From positions 1 to 24,837 of the forward strand of contig DASWUD010000232.1 in assembly GCA_036401755.1 (NCBI GenBank): a stretch of 24,837 nt of DNA, read 5' to 3'. This document shows, piece by piece, positions 14,977 to 22,962 of the stretch. The notes under the pieces are model-generated. The model had not been told where the DNA came from, did not search any database, and saw only the letters and a list, made by a program, of their open reading frames with translations. Made by a program: the position numbers and the translations under genes. Position 1 is the stretch's first letter. Every line of letters begins with the position of its first letter. The DNA comes from DASWUD01 sp036401755. Lineage in GTDB: Bacteria; Pseudomonadota; Gammaproteobacteria; Thiohalomonadales; Thiohalomonadaceae.

Positions 14977-15909
14977 TTAACGTTGCTGCTCCCGTTTGCG
15001 CAACCTTTGCAGCTGCTCCAGATTTTCGTTGGCCGCCACGTTATAGCTGGGCGAAATACGCATCGCCTTTTTGAAAAAGCTCTCGGCGCGTTCGTATTGG
15101 TTTTCATTCATGCAGATATAGCCCATGGTGTTATAGGCGGCGGCCTCGTCCATGCCATGCGTAAAGGCTTCGAGCGCCTCCTCATAGCGACCGCGCCGAG
15201 TCTGTAGCTGGCCGAGGTTGCGCCAGGCGCGCACGTGCTCGGGATCTGCATTCAAGGCCGCGCGGTATTCATCTTCTGCCTTGGCCCAATTACCGGCGAG
15301 ATAGTAGGAGTAACCAAGATTGTTGTGCACCTGGGCGTTCTGGGGTGACAAACGGAGCGCGGCTTCATAACGGTAACGCGCTTCGACGGAATGGCCGCTC
15401 AGATCCGCCAGGATGCCCAGTGCATTGAACGATTTCCAGCGACGCGTATCGTACTGCGTGGCAAGCTCCAGATTCTCCTGTGCCTGGGTGTAGTTGCGCT
15501 GCTGCAGCAGGATCAGCCCCAGCCCCTCGCGTGCACCGGCGTGTTTGGAATTACGTGCCAACGCCAGTCTGAAAGCTGACTCCGCCTTCGTCAGGGCGTT
15601 CTTGTAGAGGTTGATGGCACCGATCTTGTAGAAGGTCTCGGCATTGTTCGGATCAAGCTCCAGCGAACGGATGTACTCAAACACTGCGAGATCAAGTTTT
15701 CCTTCTGCATAGGCCTTGTCGCCCCGCGCCACACCTTCCGCCGCGGACTCCACCGGCATCAGAGTGGAGAATGTCAGCTCCGATTTGCCACTGTACAACT
15801 CGGAATATTTGTTGCCGCTCTTGGTTTGCGGGCCGCTCGCACAGCCGGCGAGCGCGAGAAAACCCACCATCAGCCCAACCCGCCAGCCACTGCACTTCAT
15901 CGTCGCCAT
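14977..15909 (-). CDS. tadD: TadD-like tetratricopeptide lipoprotein
   Basis: A 310-residue lipoprotein with signal peptide ending LAGC (lipidated C23). It is followed from about residue 55 by consecutive TPR helices (repeats with NNAETFYKIGAINLY, NAQVHNNLGYSYYLAGNWAKA and later VRAWRNLGQLQTRRGRYEEA). TadD is the outer-membrane-associated pilotin-like lipoprotein of Tad systems. AGGAG lies 6 bases before the ATG at 15909. It is the last gene of the Tad operon, 21 bases after tadC. The role is assigned by position and architecture; TPR sequence alone would not be specific. Confidence 0.82.
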   Translation of the reverse strand: MATMKCSGWRVGLMVGFLALAGCASGPQTKSGNKYSELYSGKSELTFSTLMPVESAAEGVARGDKAYAEGKLDLAVFEYIRSLELDPNNAETFYKIGAINLYKNALTKAESAFRLALARNSKHAGAREGLGLILLQQRNYTQAQENLELATQYDTRRWKSFNALGILADLSGHSVEARYRYEAALRLSPQNAQVHNNLGYSYYLAGNWAKAEDEYRAALNADPEHVRAWRNLGQLQTRRGRYEEALEAFTHGMDEAAAYNTMGYICMNENQYERAESFFKKAMRISPSYNVAANENLEQLQRLRKREQQR

Positions 15910-15930
15910 GGGGAACTCCTTGTTGTGTTG

Positions 15931-16887
15931 TTAGTGAACCTGAAAATGATCCAGCAGGCCGATGACGGCAGGCCCGATGGCCACCACGAAGAAGGCGGGG
16001 AACATGCACAGCACCAGCGGAAAGACCATCTTGGTGGAGATCTTGCCCGCCTCCTCCTCCGCTTTTTGCATGCGTTTGTCACGGAACTCTTCCGAATAGA
16101 TCCGCAACGAATCGGCGATGCTGGTACCAAAACGCAGACTCTGACTCAGCAGTGCCACCAGGCCACTGATGTCTTCCAGACCGGTGCGATAGGCCAGATT
16201 GCGCAGGGCGTCGACCCGATCGACCCCGGCGAGCATCTCTGTATTGACCAGCGCCAGCTCTTCGCCCAGATCGGGATGGCCCACCATCAGCTCATCGGCA
16301 ACCCGCTGCAGCGCAGGCTTGAGGCCATAACCTGCCTCGGTACACACCACCAACAGGTCCAGCGCATCAGGAAAACCGTTGTAGAGGAGCCGCTTGCGTC
16401 GCGCGATCATTTTGTTAAGGACGTAATTTGGTCCGAGTGTACCCACCAGTGTTGCCACTGCGGCCGCTTCCAGCAACTGTGACGCCGTGACGCCCGGCAC
16501 CCAGCGCAACCCGACAAACACCACCATCGGCAGACCGAAGATCAGAATGGTCTTTATCGCGTAAAACACCTGCATGGCGCTGTCGTTGCGAAAACCCGCA
16601 TGGATCAGACGCTCCTGAATCTTGGACCGCTCGCCATCTTTTTTCGGCAACACATAGGGCGCCACGCTGCGCACCATACATCGCAAGCGCCCCTCCGGCT
16701 TCTCACTCTGTTCTGTTGTCGTGAAATTGCGCACCCTGCTGCGCACCGGATGAAACAGTGTCGAAGCCAGAAACATACCGGCCAGCCCCAGACTGAAGAC
16801 GGCGATGGCCATGAGAATGACAAAGGCTGTCTCTGCCGTGTGCTTGTCATGCAGGAGTTTGCTAAGAATACCGATGAGGTAATCCAT
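15931..16887 (-). CDS. tadC: TadC, inner-membrane platform protein of the Tad pilus
   Basis: A 318-residue type II secretion F-domain protein with a hydrophobic N-terminal segment (about 19-42), two more near 113-150 and a C-terminal one near 290-312. TadB and TadC together form the inner-membrane platform on which TadA acts to build Flp pili. The central part (PDALDLLVVCTEAGYGLKPAL) is a typical F-domain segment. It follows tadB by 12 bases. The tadB-tadC pairing supports assignment of this longer-spaced copy as TadC. Confidence 0.92.
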   Translation of the reverse strand: MDYLIGILSKLLHDKHTAETAFVILMAIAVFSLGLAGMFLASTLFHPVRSRVRNFTTTEQSEKPEGRLRCMVRSVAPYVLPKKDGERSKIQERLIHAGFRNDSAMQVFYAIKTILIFGLPMVVFVGLRWVPGVTASQLLEAAAVATLVGTLGPNYVLNKMIARRKRLLYNGFPDALDLLVVCTEAGYGLKPALQRVADELMVGHPDLGEELALVNTEMLAGVDRVDALRNLAYRTGLEDISGLVALLSQSLRFGTSIADSLRIYSEEFRDKRMQKAEEEAGKISTKMVFPLVLCMFPAFFVVAIGPAVIGLLDHFQVH

Positions 16888-16899
16888 GGAATGACCTCT

Positions 16900-17883
16900 C
16901 TATACCTTGACGTTGAGAATTCTCTTGATCCAAAAGACACCGACGATGATCAACACTGCCGCGATCGCAATCAGATTGCCGCCGCGGGGACTGTTGGTGA
17001 GCATCGGCATATAGTCGGGATTGACCAGGGTAATCAGCACGAACAGCACGAAGGGCGTCATGGTCAGCACCCAGGCGGAGATGCGCCCTTCGGCGGAGAG
17101 GGTGCGCACCTTGCGCTGAAAGCGGAAACGGCCACGAATCACTGATGCGATCTTTTCCAGTACCTCAGCCAGATTGCCACCCGTTTCCCGCTGCACCAGC
17201 ACCGCCGTGATCAGCGCCATGATCAGAATGCTGGGCACGCGCTGCAGCAGGCCCACCAAGGCAGCACGCACATCACCACCGTAATTGATTTCGTTAAAGG
17301 TGGTATTGAACTCCTCCTTCACTGGACCGGTCATCTCGGTCGATACCAGCCGCACCGCCTCGACAAATGGATGTCCGGCACGCAACGCACGAATAATCAC
17401 ATCCACCACATCCGGCAGCTGCTCTTCGATACGGGCAATGCGTTTGGCGCGCTTGTTTCTGAGATAGAGCACGGGTGCGAACGCCCCCGCAGCGGCCGCC
17501 AATGCCACCACCCAATACACCTTGAGCATGCCGAAGGCCACGGTGCCCGCCAGTGCGGCCAGGCCAAGCGCCATGGCGACAATCCGGTAGGCGGGGATCG
17601 AGACTCCGCTCTGGGCAATCAGAGCGGCAAGTGGCTGCAACACGGCCAGCGACTCCAGCCACTTTTCCACCGGTTTGAGGTCGTGCTGGTATTGGTGTCG
17701 CAGCAAGGATAGGCGCCGCTCCGGATCCTGCGTTGCCACAAGCTCCTTCATGCGGTGACGCAACCGTTTGCGCGCGCTGCTGTTTTCACCGAATACCGGT
17801 GTCACCAACCCCTGTGACAGCAGAAACACCGCGCCGAAGACCATGGCCACAAAAATCCAGATCTTGTCTCCCATCGCGTCCAT
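16900..17883 (-). CDS. tadB: TadB, inner-membrane platform protein of the Tad pilus
   Basis: A 327-residue F-domain membrane protein with an N-terminal hydrophobic segment, a pair of segments near residues 95-145 and C-terminal ones near 270-320. The conserved stretch PDVVDVIIRALRAGHPFVEAV and the RETGGNLAEVLEKI region are characteristic of TadB. It begins 3 bases after the tadA stop, so translation is likely coupled. With TadC it forms the platform of the pilus machine. Confidence 0.93.
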   Translation of the reverse strand: MDAMGDKIWIFVAMVFGAVFLLSQGLVTPVFGENSSARKRLRHRMKELVATQDPERRLSLLRHQYQHDLKPVEKWLESLAVLQPLAALIAQSGVSIPAYRIVAMALGLAALAGTVAFGMLKVYWVVALAAAAGAFAPVLYLRNKRAKRIARIEEQLPDVVDVIIRALRAGHPFVEAVRLVSTEMTGPVKEEFNTTFNEINYGGDVRAALVGLLQRVPSILIMALITAVLVQRETGGNLAEVLEKIASVIRGRFRFQRKVRTLSAEGRISAWVLTMTPFVLFVLITLVNPDYMPMLTNSPRGGNLIAIAAVLIIVGVFWIKRILNVKV

Positions 17884-17886
17884 GGC

Positions 17887-19248
17887 TCAATCCTCGTGGT
17901 TGGGGTTATAGAGGGCCAGGTCGAGGACGATGCCACGCTGTTTGAGATGCTCGTGGAAGTGGGGCACGATGCCGGTAGCCACGAAGCTTCCCATCACCTT
18001 GCCTTGCTCATTACGCCCCCGTCGACGGAAGGTAAAGATCTCCGACATGGTGATGATCTCCCCCTCCATGCCGTTGATCTCCTGCACGCTTACCAGGCGG
18101 CGCGTGCCATCTTCCTGACGCTCCACCTGCAGTACCACGTCGATGGCCGAGGCGACCTGGGCGCGGATCGCTTTCACCGGCATGGTGGCACCGCTCATCG
18201 AGACCATGTTCTCGATACGGGTGAGGGCATCGCGCGGAGTGTTGGCATGGATGGTGGTCATCGAGCCGTCGTGACCGGTGTTCATCGCCTGCAGCATGTC
18301 CATCGCTTCGGCGCCACGCACCTCGCCGACGATGATGCGGTCCGGTCGCATGCGCAGACTGTTGCGCACCAGGTCTCGCTGGGTCACTTCACCCTTGCCT
18401 TCGATGTTGGGCGGCCGGGTCTCCAGCCGCACCACGTGCGGCTGCTGCAGCTGCAGCTCCGCCGAATCCTCAATGGTCACGATACGCTCGTCGTGCGGCA
18501 CAAAGCTCGACATCACGTTGAGCAGCGTGGTCTTGCCCGAGCCGGTGCCGCCGGAAATGAGCACGTTGAGCCGTCCCTTGGCGATCCCTTCGAGCACGCG
18601 GGCGATGGGTGGCGTCAGACTCCCTTTCTCCATCAACGCCTCCACCGACAGCTTGCCGATCGAGAAACGACGGATTGACATCAAAGGGCCGTCCACCGCC
18701 AGCGGCGGGATGATGGCGTTGACGCGCGAGCCGTCCTTGAGGCGGGCATCCACCATCGGCGAGGATTCGTCGATGCGTCGCCCGACACTGGAGACGATGC
18801 GATCGATGATATTCATCAGGTGCGTGTCGTGATGGAAACGCACATTCACCTTTTCCAGTTTGCCGTTGCGCTCCACGTAGATGTTGTCGTGGCCGTTGAT
18901 CAGGATGTCGGAGATGCTCTTGTCCGCCAGCAGTGGTTCAAGCGGGCCGAGCCCGAGTATTTCATCCTGGATCTGCTGGACGATGCGCTGGCGCGACGCC
19001 AGGGTGAGAGGGATCGACTCTTCCGCCATCAGCCGCTGTCCGATGTCGTGGATCTGTACCAGCGCTTCCTCGCGCCCCAAGGTGCCGATCAGCGAAAGAT
19101 CGAGCACCTTCATCAGTTTTGAATGGATTTTCTGTTTCCAGAGATGCTCCTGCTCCTCCTCGGCGCGCTGTGCCTGGGCCTGCTCCGCAGGATACGCAGC
19201 CGTCGCACTCATCTGCCCGGCAAGATCTTTTGCTCTGCTCAATGTCAT
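17887..19248 (-). CDS. tadA: TadA/CpaF secretion ATPase
   Basis: A 453-residue hexameric type II/IV secretion ATPase that powers Flp pilus assembly. A less conserved N-terminal helical part (about 1-90) precedes the ATPase core. Walker A is GGTGSGKT at 233-240, with an Asp/Glu box and the GEVRGAEAMDML (Walker B) and HDGSMTTIHANTPRDAL (His box) motifs following. The frame is open to 19305, but GAGGAGAG upstream of the ATG at 19248 decides the start and leaves a 10-base gap to tadZ. In CpaF-type ATPases the N-terminal region contacts TadZ. Confidence 0.95.
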   Translation of the reverse strand: MTLSRAKDLAGQMSATAAYPAEQAQAQRAEEEQEHLWKQKIHSKLMKVLDLSLIGTLGREEALVQIHDIGQRLMAEESIPLTLASRQRIVQQIQDEILGLGPLEPLLADKSISDILINGHDNIYVERNGKLEKVNVRFHHDTHLMNIIDRIVSSVGRRIDESSPMVDARLKDGSRVNAIIPPLAVDGPLMSIRRFSIGKLSVEALMEKGSLTPPIARVLEGIAKGRLNVLISGGTGSGKTTLLNVMSSFVPHDERIVTIEDSAELQLQQPHVVRLETRPPNIEGKGEVTQRDLVRNSLRMRPDRIIVGEVRGAEAMDMLQAMNTGHDGSMTTIHANTPRDALTRIENMVSMSGATMPVKAIRAQVASAIDVVLQVERQEDGTRRLVSVQEINGMEGEIITMSEIFTFRRRGRNEQGKVMGSFVATGIVPHFHEHLKQRGIVLDLALYNPNHED

Positions 19249-19258
19249 GACGCTCTCC

Positions 19259-20449
19259 TCACGCTCCTGCCCATTTACGGAATACCTTGCCCAGGCCCGA
19301 CTCATCCGCTGCGGCTTTTTTTCCGCTCAACATTTCGGCCAGCCGCATCATGGCGCGGCTCACCTGCGAGGAGGGGGCGGATTCCAACAAGGGGGTGCCG
19401 AGATTGGCACTCTCGGCCACGCGCGCAAAATCGTTGGGAATGCACAATAGGTCTTTTATCCCCAATGCCTTTTCGATGTCACTGGACGAAAGCGGCGCGC
19501 GCTTGTCCCACCGGTTGACGACGATGGTGATACGTTGCTCGGGTACACCCAGATAGGTAGTGAGGTAGCGCAGCATCTGCTTGGCGTCCTGTATATGCGA
19601 AACGCTCTGTTGCACCACCAGCAGCACCCGGTCGGCTGACTCCAGAAGCAGCCCGGTGATGCCATCGATCTGACGGGGCAGATCAGCAATGATATGGTCG
19701 TAGCTTGTGCGCAGGAGCTCCATCAGCTTGCGCATACGCGCCTCTTCAACCTCACCGGGTACCACGAGTTGCTGCGGGGTATTGCCCAGAAGGTGCAGGC
19801 CGCTCTTGTGTTTCAGCATGTGCCCCTCCAGGGCGATGGCATCGATGCTGTCTGCACGCAATGCTGCATCGATGAGCCCCCCTGCCGGCGGCAGATCGAA
19901 CAGCGAGGGGAGATTGCCAAACTGCATATCCATGTCCACCAGGGCGACACGCTGGCCAATGCGATAGGCCAGACCATGACCCAAGGTCGCCGAGATGGTA
20001 CTGGCGCCCGATCCTCCCTTGGCGTTGATTACGACCACGAAGCGATCGGGATTGTCTTCCTCGCTTGACTCGCTGCGCCACTCGCGCTCGATCCGTTGCA
20101 GTGACTCGAGCAGCTCCGACGGCGCCACCGGAAAACTGAAGCAATCCTTCGCCCCCACGCGCATCGCACTGCGCATCATGGCGGTGTTGCCAGCGCCGAT
20201 CACCACAGTGGGCGGGCGAGTCGACAGTGGGCGCTCGCCCAGGGATTTGAGCTCCTCCTCCCAGGCAACGGTGGTGCAGAAAATCAGGATATCGGGCAGT
20301 TCCGTCAGGTTGTAGAGGGGATCGGAATGGCCATTGGTAATGTGCCGTTTGCTGAGCTCGAGGTGTGCCTGGCCTTCGAGCGCATTTTCCAGCACTTGCA
20401 GTTCAGCGGCGCTACGTCCGGCCAGTAATACCTTCGTGTGTGCTTTCAT
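19259..20449 (-). CDS. tadZ: TadZ/CpaE, MinD-like pilus localisation ATPase
   Basis: A 396-residue protein. The N-terminal ~120 residues form an atypical receiver-like domain. A MinD/ParA-type ATPase then starts with deviant Walker A KGGSGAST (144-151). The signature lysine of MinD (KGGxGKT) is kept at the first K, but the second position is Ala, as is common in CpaE/TadZ proteins. Such proteins place the pilus machine at the cell pole. GAGGACC precedes the ATG at 20449. It follows the two pseudopilin genes. Confidence 0.93.
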   Translation of the reverse strand: MKAHTKVLLAGRSAAELQVLENALEGQAHLELSKRHITNGHSDPLYNLTELPDILIFCTTVAWEEELKSLGERPLSTRPPTVVIGAGNTAMMRSAMRVGAKDCFSFPVAPSELLESLQRIEREWRSESSEEDNPDRFVVVINAKGGSGASTISATLGHGLAYRIGQRVALVDMDMQFGNLPSLFDLPPAGGLIDAALRADSIDAIALEGHMLKHKSGLHLLGNTPQQLVVPGEVEEARMRKLMELLRTSYDHIIADLPRQIDGITGLLLESADRVLLVVQQSVSHIQDAKQMLRYLTTYLGVPEQRITIVVNRWDKRAPLSSSDIEKALGIKDLLCIPNDFARVAESANLGTPLLESAPSSQVSRAMMRLAEMLSGKKAAADESGLGKVFRKWAGA

Positions 20450-20471
20450 AAATGGTCCTCATTGCTGTCAA

Positions 20472-20957
20472 TCAGCTTATCGTTCCGAAACATCCCGTTC
20501 CTTCCGCCGAGACCCCGAGGCTTTCCCGCGGCAATACCGTGGTGAACGGTGGCAGTACCAATTCTTGAGTAAAAAATGGAATGATCAGGTGATGGTGATA
20601 GTTGATCACCGAACTACGCACATAGGCGATGTCGAGATAGCTACTGGCTGGATCGCTCAGCGACGTGCCCGCTGCGTCCAGATAGTCGATGTATATGTTT
20701 GCCTCACTCAGGTCTGGCAATAGCGGACTACTGCCCGATGATCCTGGCGTGTCAAACAATGCCACGCGCTTGATGGCGGCACTGTTTATCGGGCATACCG
20801 CGGCAACCCTGGCACCGCGCCGGCTCGTTTCGTCGAGGGTGTTCCAGACGAACATCAGCCGGCCAAACTCGATGGCGGCAAACAGCAAAACAAAAAACAT
20901 CGAGCCGACCACGGCAAACTCGACGGTATGAGCGCCCCGTTGCGACCGTATCTTCAT
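20472..20957 (-). CDS. TadE/TadF-like minor pseudopilin
   Basis: A 161-residue protein with a short basic leader ending QRG, followed by AHTVEF and a 20-residue hydrophobic segment. Gly before the cleavage point and Glu at position +5 match the class used by the TadV prepilin peptidase. The C-terminal part is periplasmic with several Tyr and Pro. Its ATG overlaps the preceding pseudopilin stop by four bases, so the two are coupled. It is either TadE or TadF; sequence alone does not settle which. Confidence 0.82.
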   Translation of the reverse strand: MKIRSQRGAHTVEFAVVGSMFFVLLFAAIEFGRLMFVWNTLDETSRRGARVAAVCPINSAAIKRVALFDTPGSSGSSPLLPDLSEANIYIDYLDAAGTSLSDPASSYLDIAYVRSSVINYHHHLIIPFFTQELVLPPFTTVLPRESLGVSAEGTGCFGTIS

Positions 20958-21415
20958 AGCGCCCTCATTTGCACGGTGCTGTGCATCTCAAAGGTGAGGT
21001 TCAGCGGCTGGCCACCGTAAAACGCGGGAATGGTGCCCACCAGTGGGATGTACCCATAACGTGCGGAGACGGTGACGTGCTCCGAATCAGGACTGGTCAC
21101 GGTGATATCCCCAATACTCCAGCCCGGCAGCAGCGGCTCACCGCCGCCATTGACATTGCCGTACACCACCAGATTACTGGTCTGCTGGATCACGCTGGCC
21201 CGGAGATAAATGATGCCGATACTCCCGAGCAGTGCGTTGGACGCGGCATAGCGGGCGCCATCGCGCGTGGCCCGGGTCATGGCCTGGTATTGATGAAAGG
21301 CCCACCCCATCTCGCTCACGGCCAGCACCACCATGATCAGCAGCGGCGCCACGAGGAGAAACTCCAGGGCAGCGATCCCGCGTTGTAATTCAATCTGTTT
21401 CATGCGTGGCCTCAT
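20954..21415 (-). CDS. tadE: TadE-like minor pseudopilin
   Basis: A 153-residue pseudopilin with leader ending QRG, then IAALEF (Glu at +5), followed by a hydrophobic segment and a periplasmic beta-rich domain. This is the classic TadE/TadF processing site. The frame is open to 21559, but GGAG before the ATG at 21415 and the position of the leader support the shorter protein; a second ATG at 21403 is also possible. The pair with the next gene probably forms the pilus initiation complex with the TadG-like protein upstream. Confidence 0.82.
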   Translation of the reverse strand: MRPRMKQIELQRGIAALEFLLVAPLLIMVVLAVSEMGWAFHQYQAMTRATRDGARYAASNALLGSIGIIYLRASVIQQTSNLVVYGNVNGGGEPLLPGWSIGDITVTSPDSEHVTVSARYGYIPLVGTIPAFYGGQPLNLTFEMHSTVQMRAL

Positions 21416-21443
21416 GCGCTCTCCACTCCTGCCAAATCTTCTG

Positions 21444-22649
21444 TCAGCTATCCAGCGTATCCGGATCTTTGTACAACTGAATGATGTGCGGTCCCGGCCC
21501 GACGCCAGGTTCGGGACCCGGCACACCACGGCCACCGCAATCGTCCTTGAATTGTCCATAGAGGGTGGCCTGACCGTTCTGCTTCATCTCATCCACCAGA
21601 AAGAAACAGCCGAAGCCCAGCAATTCAACGGAGCTCTGTCCATTGGCCAGGCCGTCGCACTTGCCGATGGGGATGGTGAGAATGCGCCGGCCGGGTTCCC
21701 CGCTGGGTGGACTGGCGGGGTCCACACCCGACATCTGATTCAGATACCAGTCCAGGTCGTAGGCGGGTGACACCTTGTTCTGATAATCAGCTTCCGTGTA
21801 AGGCTCGTGCTGGGTAAACCAGTCGGGCGGATAGTCCGTGGCGTTGACCGGACCGTTGTAGATCCCAAGACGGGTATTGATGCCCTGCGCAAAGGGGCCC
21901 ACTGTGTTGCCGGGTTCGGTCTCGATACTCTCCGCCGAGCCGGTGCTCATGCAGTGGTCGTAGCTGCCCGCGGTCGCATCACGAATGTCGGCACCGCCCG
22001 CGCTGCCATCGAGGCGAACCAGATAGAAATTTCCCGGCCCTACCGAGGAGCTGTCACCCGCACCTATTTTCAGCATCTCCACATCATTGCGTTGATAGCC
22101 GAAGGTGGTGCCTGCGGGGCTTTCCTCCTGTGGTGTGCCGCAGGCCATCATCGGCACCACGTTACAGGTCTTCTGCAGTGCCGGGCTGGGACCGGCCACC
22201 GCACTGGTGGCGATTGCCGTCTCCTCCAGTCCAAACAGCGGCGCAAACCAGTTCTCGACCTGATAGCCCTCGGTCTTGATGCGCACATAGCGCGCCGGTT
22301 CACTGGCTGGCACAAATGGATTCAGCGTGGCGGAAAACTCCACAATCACAGTTGTCGAACCTTCGTGCAGCGCCGCACCCAACGCCTGGTTTCCCGGCGC
22401 CTGCGCATTGCTCTCGAAGGTTGCGCGCCCCTCGGCCTCGGCCATCTGCGTGCTGCGTGTCTGATCCAGCACCTTGGCGGCACTCAGGGCCGCGGCGTCG
22501 AGGCTGTTTTGCAGTCGTGTCTTCTCGAGATGGGCGTGGCTCATGTCCAGCGCCAACGCTGCCATCCCCAGAATTGCCACCAGCGAGATGGCGACAATGG
22601 GAAGGATGGCCCCGCGCTGTCGCCGTTGTATTTGGCCGCTTGTGCGCAC
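21444..22649 (-). CDS. TadG-like protein of the Tad pilus
   Basis: A 401-residue protein with a basic leader ending QRG followed by a hydrophobic segment and SHAHLEKTRLQNSLDAAALSAAK. This is the TadG N-terminal pattern in which the helix after the membrane segment is alanine-rich. The +5 position is Pro/Ile rather than Glu, so processing may differ from TadE. The long C-terminal region has no obvious von Willebrand A motif (no DxSxS seen), unlike many TadG proteins. The start is GTG at 22649, with GGGAGA 7 bases upstream. Position in the tad operon supports the call. Confidence 0.75.
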   Translation of the reverse strand: MRTSGQIQRRQRGAILPIVAISLVAILGMAALALDMSHAHLEKTRLQNSLDAAALSAAKVLDQTRSTQMAEAEGRATFESNAQAPGNQALGAALHEGSTTVIVEFSATLNPFVPASEPARYVRIKTEGYQVENWFAPLFGLEETAIATSAVAGPSPALQKTCNVVPMMACGTPQEESPAGTTFGYQRNDVEMLKIGAGDSSSVGPGNFYLVRLDGSAGGADIRDATAGSYDHCMSTGSAESIETEPGNTVGPFAQGINTRLGIYNGPVNATDYPPDWFTQHEPYTEADYQNKVSPAYDLDWYLNQMSGVDPASPPSGEPGRRILTIPIGKCDGLANGQSSVELLGFGCFFLVDEMKQNGQATLYGQFKDDCGGRGVPGPEPGVGPGPHIIQLYKDPDTLDS

Positions 22650-22664
22650 AATGATTTCTCCCGG

Positions 22665-22952
22665 TCAGCGCTGGCCCGCAGGCGCAGCACCATGCCCCAT
22701 GACTGGAGTGAGGCTCTGCGGCTTTACTGCATCCGTGCGGTACTGTTTGAAGGCGGCCTCACCCTTCTGGCCATCGAGCCTCGGCAAGCTGTGCTCTTTC
22801 TGCTCGGGAGGGGTGTACTTCTGGGCGTCAATCATCTGCCGCACCGAGTTGCCGAAATCCTCCTCGGAAGAGGGGGTAGCACAACCGGTCAGCAACAGTG
22901 CCAAGGTCAGTCCCATCAAAATCGTCTTGCTATTTGCCATCGCTCTCTTCAT
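22665..22952 (-). CDS. Small lipoprotein in the RcpB position of the Tad locus
   Basis: A 95-residue lipoprotein. Its signal peptide ends LTGC and the mature chain is polar, with no domain I recognise. The ATG at 22952 is chosen because GGTGG lies just upstream; an upstream ATG at 22973 would overlap the secretin gene. It follows the secretin gene by 10 bases, the place occupied by rcpB in Aggregatibacter and by cpaD in Caulobacter. The sequence is too short and low in motifs to prove homology to either. A role as a secretin-associated pilot or partner is inferred. Confidence 0.7.
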   Translation of the reverse strand: MKRAMANSKTILMGLTLALLLTGCATPSSEEDFGNSVRQMIDAQKYTPPEQKEHSLPRLDGQKGEAAFKQYRTDAVKPQSLTPVMGHGAAPAGQR

Positions 22953-22962
22953 GACGTCCACC

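Noticed and set aside
19249..19305. Longer TadA starting at 19305
   Set aside because: It would overlap tadZ, and a good ribosome-binding site precedes the ATG at 19248.
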